A DNA stretch of 64,000 nt from contig JAODUO010000049.1 in the NCBI GenBank assembly GCA_025642075.2, positions 286,001 through 350,000 of the forward strand. The letters are read 5' to 3'. The notes under the pieces are model-generated. The model worked only from the letters and a program-made list of their open reading frames with translations, was not told the DNA's origin and ran no database searches. Position 1 is the first letter of the stretch. Each line of letters starts with the position of its first letter. This document shows, piece by piece, positions 57,230-64,000 of this stretch. The position numbers were made by a program, and so were the translations under genes. Source of the stretch: Ridgeia piscesae. Its lineage: Eukaryota; Annelida; Polychaeta; Sabellida; Siboglinidae.

Positions 57230-58715
57230 CTATTTAGGACAACTAATTGTAACCCCAACAATGGTAGCTATGAAAATAAGAGATGTGAAGGATAATAAAT
57301 CACCTGGAGTGGATGGGATTCCTCCCAAATTACTATTGGAAATTGTAGAACAAATCAGCATACCGCTTGCGACAGTGTTCAATTTGTCATTAGAGGAGGG
57401 AATAGTTCCGTTAGAATGGAAAGAAGCAAACATTATACCATTATTTAAAAAAAAGGTTCGAGAAACAAGTCATAGAACTATATACCAGTGAGTTTAACAT
57501 CGGTGATTTGCAAACTATTAGAAAGACTAATTAAGATCACCTGGTTGATTTTCTTGTTAAAAATAAATTGATAAACCCATCTCAACATGGGTTTTGGAAG
57601 ATGTCACAAAGTGGGTAGATGAGGGATCACCAGTAGATATAATCTACTTAGATTTTTAAAAAAAAGCCTTTCACAAAGTGCCACACCAAAGACTAATACT
57701 TAAACTAAAGGCCCATGGTATAGGAAATGGAATGATCAACTAGATAGAAAAATGGCTTATTGATAGAAGACAAAGAGTAGTAGTTGATGGGGAGGTTTCA
57801 AACTGGAAATCGGTTTTGAGTGGAGTACCGCAGGGATCAGTACTGGGACCTATTTTATTCTTAATATATATCAATGATTTGGATGATGACATAACAAGCA
57901 AGGTGTTGAAGTTTGCGGACGACACAAAAGTGTTTAGGAAAATTAAAAGTGATGCAGATAGACAGCATTTACAAGATGATCTTAATAAGTTGATAGAATG
58001 GTCTGAGAAGTGGCAAATGCTGTTTAATTTTGGAAAGTGTAAGTGCCTTCACACAGGACATGGGAATGAAGATGCACAATATACAATGGGTGGTACTGTA
58101 CTAAATACTACCTTAAAGGAAAAGGACTTAGGGTTAACTATTAGTGCTGACATGAAGGTATCAGAGCAGTGTGGAATAGCAGCAGCGAAGGGAAACCAAA
58201 TTCTTTGATTAATTAGGCGAAATTTAGTGTACAAAGAAAAAGAACTAATAATACCGCTGTATAAAACAATAGTTAGGCCTCACATAGAATATTGTATACA
58301 AGCATGGAGGCCATATCGCAAGAAAGATATTGATATGCTAGAAAGAGTACAAAGGAGAGCAACCAAAATGATACCAAAACTCAGGAATATTAGTTATGAA
58401 ATGCGTCTAAAAGAATGTGGTTTAACAACACTAGAAACTAAAAGATTGAGAGGAGATCAGATTGAGGTGTTTAAAATATTGAATGGATATGAAAATATTG
58501 ACAGAAATATTTTTTTCACAGTCAAGGAAGAGAGAAGGACTAGAGGACATGGAGTTACATTAGCAAAGAAGCAGTGTAGACTAGATATTAGAAAATTTTC
58601 ACAAAGAACAGTAAACGCATGGAACAGATTATCAGCTGATTGTGTAGGTGCTAGTAGTGTTAATATATTTTAAAATAAAATCGACATATACCTAAGACGG
58701 GCGGGATATACTTAG
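57230..58715 (+). pseudogene. LINE ORF2 reverse transcriptase domain
   Basis: Fragments in several frames: KDNKSPGVDGIPPKLL, WKEANIIPLFKK, SGVPQGSVLGPILFLIYIND, LKFADDTKVF (active-site FADD), WQMLFNFGKCK, then TIVRPHIEYCIQAWRPY and RNISYEMRLKECGLTTLETK. The motif A region is scrambled (near 57,600-57,670), and stops occur near 58,208. Confidence 0.9.
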
Positions 58716-58950
58716 ATATGTTGGACTCTCGATAAGCCAAATGGCTTCCTAGTCCACCTGCCATCTAGAGTTGAATCTCTAGGTGGCAATCTTGTTAAAT
58801 CTATGTGTAAAATACTTATACACAAATTAGGATATATATTTAAATTACCTGCAACTTAAAATATATTCGATTGGGTCATTATTAATCGGTTCCTGCTTAT
58901 GGTGGGCGCCTTACCCATCCCTACCTTAATACATTTTTATAAGTCGAGGT

Positions 58951-59126
58951 ATTACATTTCCATCAATCAAGAGTTACAAAAGCAGGTGGCATTCTTTGAC
59001 ATTTGTCGCGACGCACATCTTGACACGTCTTGACGGTTATAGGCTTCAGTGCGTGTCAAGAAGTATGTCGCGACATGTCTAGGTATACCACCTGTTTTTG
59101 TAACTCTTGATTGATGGGAAAGTAAC
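58951..59126. mobile_element. Fold-back MITE
   Basis: The ends are inverted repeats: CCATCAATCAAGAGTTACAA on the left matches TTGTAACTCTTGATTGATGG on the right, extending to about 39 bases. The interior arms are also largely complementary (TGTCGCGAC and CTTGACACG on both sides). About 176 bases in all; no coding capacity. Confidence 0.85.
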
Positions 59127-62100
59127 AGGTGGACTTATATAATAAATGTATATAAAATACATTTATTGGTAGACTAGACAGTTTAAAAGAAATGGTGATT
59201 CCGACAAAGCAAAAAGTGTCATATTTCGCCCAAAACCCTAACCTTTAAACATGCAGTCGAGAATAACAGATCGTTTGAAGGAGCGGAAATAGAAACAAAA
59301 TTTCCTCACATGAATACGCATGCGTGCCAGAATGGGGTTTTCGACAGGATGCAGAAACCGAACTACGATGTTGTTGTTGGAAGAGAATGCGAATGGGTTG
59401 TGTTCTCAGACGACATAATTAGAATCAGGAGACAGCGATAACATAGGAATAGAATGGGCGACAAAGCGTTTGAGTCAAATGTGTGGAATTAAATCCTACA
59501 CGCCCAGTCCTGTGTTTATTTTATCATAAACATCTCATGAAACGTAGACAGTCTGCCGGCGGTGGAACAATTAATTGTGCGTGAACCCAGGAAGATAATG
59601 CTGTTCGTGAAATTATGCCATAGCGAAGTTTATTGGTTTATAAAGCAATCAATACAAGGCCGTTTGCCTTATTTGTTCACAGGTATAGGCGAGGTCTTGC
59701 CAATCACTATTTAGCTGAACGACGAGTCTCATTACGGTGTTTCACAACGAATTCCAGCATTCATCTGTTATTTTCAAGACAACTACAGGAGGAAAACAAG
59801 GACACGCATGACTGATATCCTTTAACGTATTTATAGCGAGTGTTGTGTTCATCGACCGTACATTAGCCAGGGTAGTCATTTGTAACGGGAGTTCAGCTGT
59901 TTCGAACATGGGAAATATAAGACGTCCTTGAACATAAAGGTATTGAGGTCAACTAAGCCAGCAGCGGCAATATTGCCTATCAAACTTGTCTTGAAACTGG
60001 ATGTGTAGCTTGCCATTTGAACTGACACTCGAGGTTGTATTTTTCAAATTACGAACGTTGTTTGTGAAACACTATATTATGAAATAATATTTCGTGCCAT
60101 CACCCATGCCATTGCTTTCTTCTCTACCTACACAACGAGCGGACCGGGCTTACTAAAGTATCTTAACCATAATTCGGTGGACAGTTTGCCTTTTATGTTA
60201 TGCCAAATAATAGACACATGAACAAACACCCTGATTTTGACAATGAGATGGAAGAACGCTATGTCCTGATTATTCTCGCTTAATCACTGTCGGTCGGTTC
60301 CTCAGCAGAGACTTAGAATGCCGCGCGCTTATAGGCCAGTCCAAGCCAAACGAATACGTCACCGGTTAAGATGGTGGTGTCTAGGCCATCATGGATTTCG
60401 TTAGATTTTTAGACTTTAAGGTCACATTCTGAGTAAACCGCTGACGTTAAAAAATTGAGTATATGTGGAAATTGTTAGTTTGTATAAACTCTATTAAGTG
60501 TATGATACGAAACCGTTGCCTTTTTTGCCGTTTAACTACGCGAAGTCGAGGGGCTGAAAAGTGCTGCCACCTCACGAAGCTTGGGTAATCGAGGCTATGT
60601 CCTGATATTCTTTTCCGCGCTCGCGATTCCACCCAAGACATTGGGAAACCAACGGGAGGGGTTTGGGGGAAATGATGACAAAAAGCAGCAGAGGCGCCTA
60701 ATATAACATTTTACATTTTGTAGAGGGGCACAAAGGACACATTAAAAAGCTCTAAGAAAAAATGCGAATTCCAATGCAAAATCCTGGTTACGTCACTGCA
60801 AGTTTGCCAATCGTCTATCACATACGACAACTACTAAATTATATAAACGAAATTAAGAAATGTACCGAAAGACTGCTGCATATATTTCACAATAGTACGT
60901 CCCACGTCACGCAGTAACGTATAACTTACTGTCCTACGAAGCAGTGACCACTATAAAAACTGCGGGAGATATTCGCTGCATTGATTGGTTACGCGCCGTC
61001 AGATGCGTCTGTGACGTCATGAAACGTTATCGTAACTATGAGTTGGCGGTTAGAAATTTCATTCACAACCGCAGCAAACAAAAAGTAAAGATGTGTCGAG
61101 AACATCACCGAACCGAAGATCCGAGGTGGCCACGGGCGAGACCAACTGCCAAAGGGACACGTGAAGGCAGTGCAGGAGTGTGGAGTGCAGCCGTTGACGC
61201 AGTACTCCACGGTCGGCGCAACCACACTCCAAGGTAAGATTATGATATTACTCTGTACACGTTTTACGTCAGATTTAATCTGGTAGTTATTCACATAGAA
61301 TCGTGCATACCACAGCGTTAACCAAGTACTGGTATAGTGACAATATTAATTAGTTAAATAATTACTGGTTGTATTTGCATTTCAGATGCCTCACGTGTCA
61401 GTCCTGTTCGCCGGGGGAATCGCTATGCTTCGACGCGCTGCTATGCAGGTTCGGTTGTTATAATTATTTTACAGGGGGTGGGCATGGGTACGACTGCAGT
61501 GGGCGTGACAATATGTTGTTAAATCATAAACACTATTTTAGTATTACGGCTATGAATGTTTGCTCGTTTCAGTGTTGAGTTCTGCTTCTAGGGACTAGGG
61601 CAAACCTGACGTCATCGATATTACCGATCAACGGTTAGCGGATGGCAACCCATACACCGACGCCCGATATCGGATCGTCCCTCGTCGGCACTGAACATCG
61701 CGTCGTGGGAACAATGAACGTCGTGCGAAACGTCCGTCGTCTTTGGCGACACAGTACCAGTGTACGTGCACCGAAACTGGATATTCGTCAAAGTCGACCG
61801 AAAAGCGTTCACTCCGATCGGACACAAAACGAAACTTCCGTCGGATATGTGCAAAACTCCGACTAGTCTCGCTTAACCGACTGCCGTTCGGCTGCGTAAC
61901 TTCGCCGAGAAAGTGAGGGGCTGAAAAGTGCTGCCACCTCACGGAGTCTGGGTAACCGAGACTAAGCTCCGACCAGCAGCGAGAGATCAATGGTGGAAAC
62001 ACTCGAGACATTTCTAACCATCGGTGACGATGACGACGGGAAATCAGCTGAGTGCTGCCGTAATGACAATTACGGTCGTTGGCGTAGATGTGGACATTGC

Positions 62101-62456
62101 AGTCACGTGGACTCTGATCGCGTCGTCTGTTTGCGAAGTTAATAAACCGTTTCTGCTCCAATAACCTTGACTATCGGTGTAATTTTTTGTTCTGTCACGT
62201 TATTATATATTTCGTAATTTAATCGGTAGTATCTACACAAAGTTCTTAAAATTATGTAATCACATTGTTTGTGATTTCATACAACTTTATAGACAATAAT
62301 GTATATAACCCCTTTCCCATTATATACAGCCGGTGACAGGGCAACGAAAATGTCATCATTCTCAACGTGCGTGATGGCTAACGGCTATTAATATATTATC
62401 ACAACGATTCAAAATAATAGTTGCCTGGTTTCTAGCCTAAGGGCAAATTGCATAAT
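59127..62456. other. Unannotated CpG-rich DNA with a local repeat pair
   Basis: No gene is established. A segment of about 55 bases containing GAGGGGCTGAAAAGTGCTGC occurs at about 60,549 and 61,916. A TIR-like GCAGTGACGTAACCAGG (minus strand) ends near 60,800. Two short open segments at about 61,098-61,235 and 61,386-61,449 have exon-like splice sites but no recognised product. Confidence 0.4.
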
Positions 62457-62750
62457 GTTGTTGTTCTACTCTTGGCATCCCTGTCATCAAGGGGTTTTTG
62501 TCGCCATGGTTTCCGTTTTCGTCGTCATTTTCGTCCTCTTCTGTTTCCTCATTTTTCTCGCACTGTGTTCTTTATCAATAGTCTCCAATTCTCTCTACAT
62601 TTTGCTCTTGTTCTCCATTCTTCTCCCACTCTTTCCACGTCTCTCTTAATGCAATTATCCCATCGCAATTTCGAACCTCCTCGCCTCCTTGTACATTCTC
62701 TCCACTTTCTGGGCATCTGCTCTCTTTACCAGTTTTTCGTCTTCCATTCT
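62457..62750 (-). mobile_element. LINE 3'-end fragment (same family as 44,150-44,412)
   Basis: On the minus strand it reads LRWDNCIKRDVERVGEEWR and NWRLLIKNTVREKWG, the C-terminal tail seen at 44,150-44,412. AGAGCAGATGCCCAGAAAG is shared. The plus-strand open frames here are antisense to it. Confidence 0.6.
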
Positions 62751-63804
62751 TTTCAAACGACCGGCCCTTTTCAACCTACTCCTCACCAATTTCCTTTTCT
62801 TCACCTCCATCTCCACCCTCATTTCAACCATCGTAAGTGTTTTTAATGCGCCAGCAAGGCGTACCGACGCAACCAGCAGTAGCGACTCCTGGCGGGAGAT
62901 AATGGAAGAGTCACAACCAGCATGGATCGAGATGACGGCTGGTGCCGGGGACGGGGCACCAGTCGTCAACCTCACACAGGAGGGATCACGTCCGCGCTGT
63001 AGGACATTCTAGTCGCCATTTGCTGTCTGAGGAAGACAGCTGAAAGTTGCTGAAACGTCATAAAAAGGTAAACAGACTGCGAAATATGTTTTTTTAACGT
63101 GCATAATACACGCTGATGTGGTAAAAGTTGCAGGTGTGACGTGAAATCATAAAAGCTGAGCTAGAAGTATTGTTTTACTTGTTGGGCATCTGTTTAAATG
63201 CGGCCTGCTCGTCGGCCTGAATCAGTTGTTATTTGACAAAGGAGCGGTCACTGACCTGGATCAGCCACTTAACTGATAACACTGCTGCTGCTTTGTTATC
63301 GCCACGGTTCATTGTGCTATAAGCCTAGGTAGGTGCTAAACCCAAGCGGCAAAACAAACATCGGGTTTGTGTTCACCTAGATTACACATCTCTGTCGATG
63401 TTATAATTATATTTATGAAGTCACGCGTGCACGACCAACTTGGTATAGGGAAATGTAAATAAAAGAATTATTACACATCTACAACGCGGGGCATGCAATT
63501 TGCTATCTGGGTAAGGGAAAGCCTTTAAATGTTATATGCATAAAGCTATAACAAAATAACGGATTGCAGAGCGTAAAATGTGGGATACTATATACAATTC
63601 GGGGCAGGGGCGGATCGAGAGATTGGTCTATTGGGGACCAAAAAACAATTGCACTCCTTAGAGATTGCCAAAAAACTGCACTGGCTCTCGACCCAAATTA
63701 ATACATCTGATGGTCCGAGTACAAGCTTCACAAAGATGTAAACACGGCGGCATAGATCTGGGTTACACTGAGAGGTTTCGTTGAAGTCAAAACATTACAG
63801 AAAC
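62751..63804. other. Non-coding stretch; repeat remnants
   Basis: GGAAGACAGCTGAAAGTTGC followed by TGAAACGTC near 63,030-63,060 resembles the 3' UTR of some LINEs, but I cannot assign it. The stretch from about 63,600 may belong to the element that follows. Confidence 0.35.
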
Positions 63805-64000
63805 TCATCACCTTTATGCCGATGACACCCAAATCTACATTTCGTTGACTACACCAGATGCTTGCCGCTCCTTAAACCAGCTCAGGGATTGTCTCCAAGA
63901 TGTCTCCCTTTGGATGAAAAATAGTAAACTAAAGTTAAATGCAAACAAGACCGAATTTATCATCATTGGTACCGTAACGCAGCGTGCAAAACTCGACGGC
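63805..64000 (+). mobile_element. LINE reverse transcriptase fragment, runs off the window
   Basis: Open to the end of the window in one frame. It encodes HLYADDTQIYISL (the YADD active site), then LRDCLQDVSLWMKNSKLKLN and KTEFIIIG. This is motif C and the following region of a non-LTR reverse transcriptase, of a different family from the CR1-like element at 54,810. Motifs A and B are not seen upstream, so this copy is probably 5' truncated. Confidence 0.85.

Larger units (their letters stand above)
54810..58850 (+). mobile_element. CR1-like LINE, nearly full length but inactive
   Basis: The order is ORF1 (Cys-rich finger, charged linker, SGNH esterase) and then ORF2 (apurinic-type endonuclease, reverse transcriptase, conserved C-terminus ending near RRAGYT at about 58,715), followed by a short 3' UTR. 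CR1-like elements with PHD-like and esterase domains in ORF1 are an established group. At least two frameshifts in ORF1 and several frameshifts and stops in ORF2 make it inactive. The reverse transcriptase still has FADD. Exact ends and target-site duplication were not found. Confidence 0.9.

Noticed and set aside
61628..62161. 177-codon minus-strand frame
   Set aside because: Part of it is a translation of the dispersed repeat shared with 60,540-60,600. No domain is recognised.

Overview
The window is animal nuclear DNA. It has spliced genes with GT-AG introns, long TA, TG, CA, TATG and CCGT microsatellites, tRNA-derived SINE-like repeats, fold-back elements and decayed non-LTR retrotransposons. 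A PRDM-type zinc-finger gene, an intron-rich haem-synthesis gene and a trypsin-fold protease, together with CR1-like and pogo-like elements, suggest a marine invertebrate, perhaps a lophotrochozoan such as a mollusc, brachiopod or annelid. That placement is inference; nothing here fixes the species.

Layout. 1-7,760: non-coding, microsatellite-rich and CpG-rich; no gene recognised. 7,761-12,703 (+): a PR/SET-domain zinc-finger transcription factor in at least seven exons. Its 5' exons are not found, and the end of its third finger is missing between two exons. 12,704-31,800: a gene-poor stretch of microsatellites, dispersed duplications, SINE-like copies, a 12-bp TSD-flanked LINE fragment, short palindromes and a possible inverted-repeat DNA element. 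33,419-48,401 (-): a complete 11-exon hydroxymethylbilane synthase gene (HMBS, 380 codons). Its introns carry tandem repeats with units of about 86, 38 and 45 bp, a 460-bp tandem duplication, a SINE, a long inverted repeat and a strong hairpin. About 48,755-51,290 (-): a dead CR1/jockey-like LINE. 51,593-52,396 (-): the last two exons of a chymotrypsin-fold serine protease with an elastase-like pocket; earlier exons were not found. 52,860-53,820 (+): a broken pogo-type transposase. 54,810 to about 58,850 (+): a CR1-like LINE whose ORF1 has a cysteine-rich finger and an SGNH esterase, followed by endonuclease and reverse transcriptase, all broken by frameshifts. 58,951-59,126: a fold-back MITE. 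59,127-63,800: mostly unrecognised DNA with a LINE 3' fragment. 63,805-64,000 (+): a further reverse transcriptase that runs off the window.

The three host genes have unrelated roles: transcriptional regulation, haem synthesis and secreted proteolysis. Nothing suggests an operon or gene cluster. The most informative larger-scale signal is a change in CpG content. The HMBS transcription unit and the two large LINEs look CpG-poor, while the HMBS promoter, the PRDM region and the flanks look CpG-rich. This is the pattern expected of mosaic gene-body methylation. I found no clearly new multi-gene system. The best leads are the missing micro-exon in the PRDM gene, the hairpins and fold-back elements, and the satellite-like arrays inside HMBS introns.
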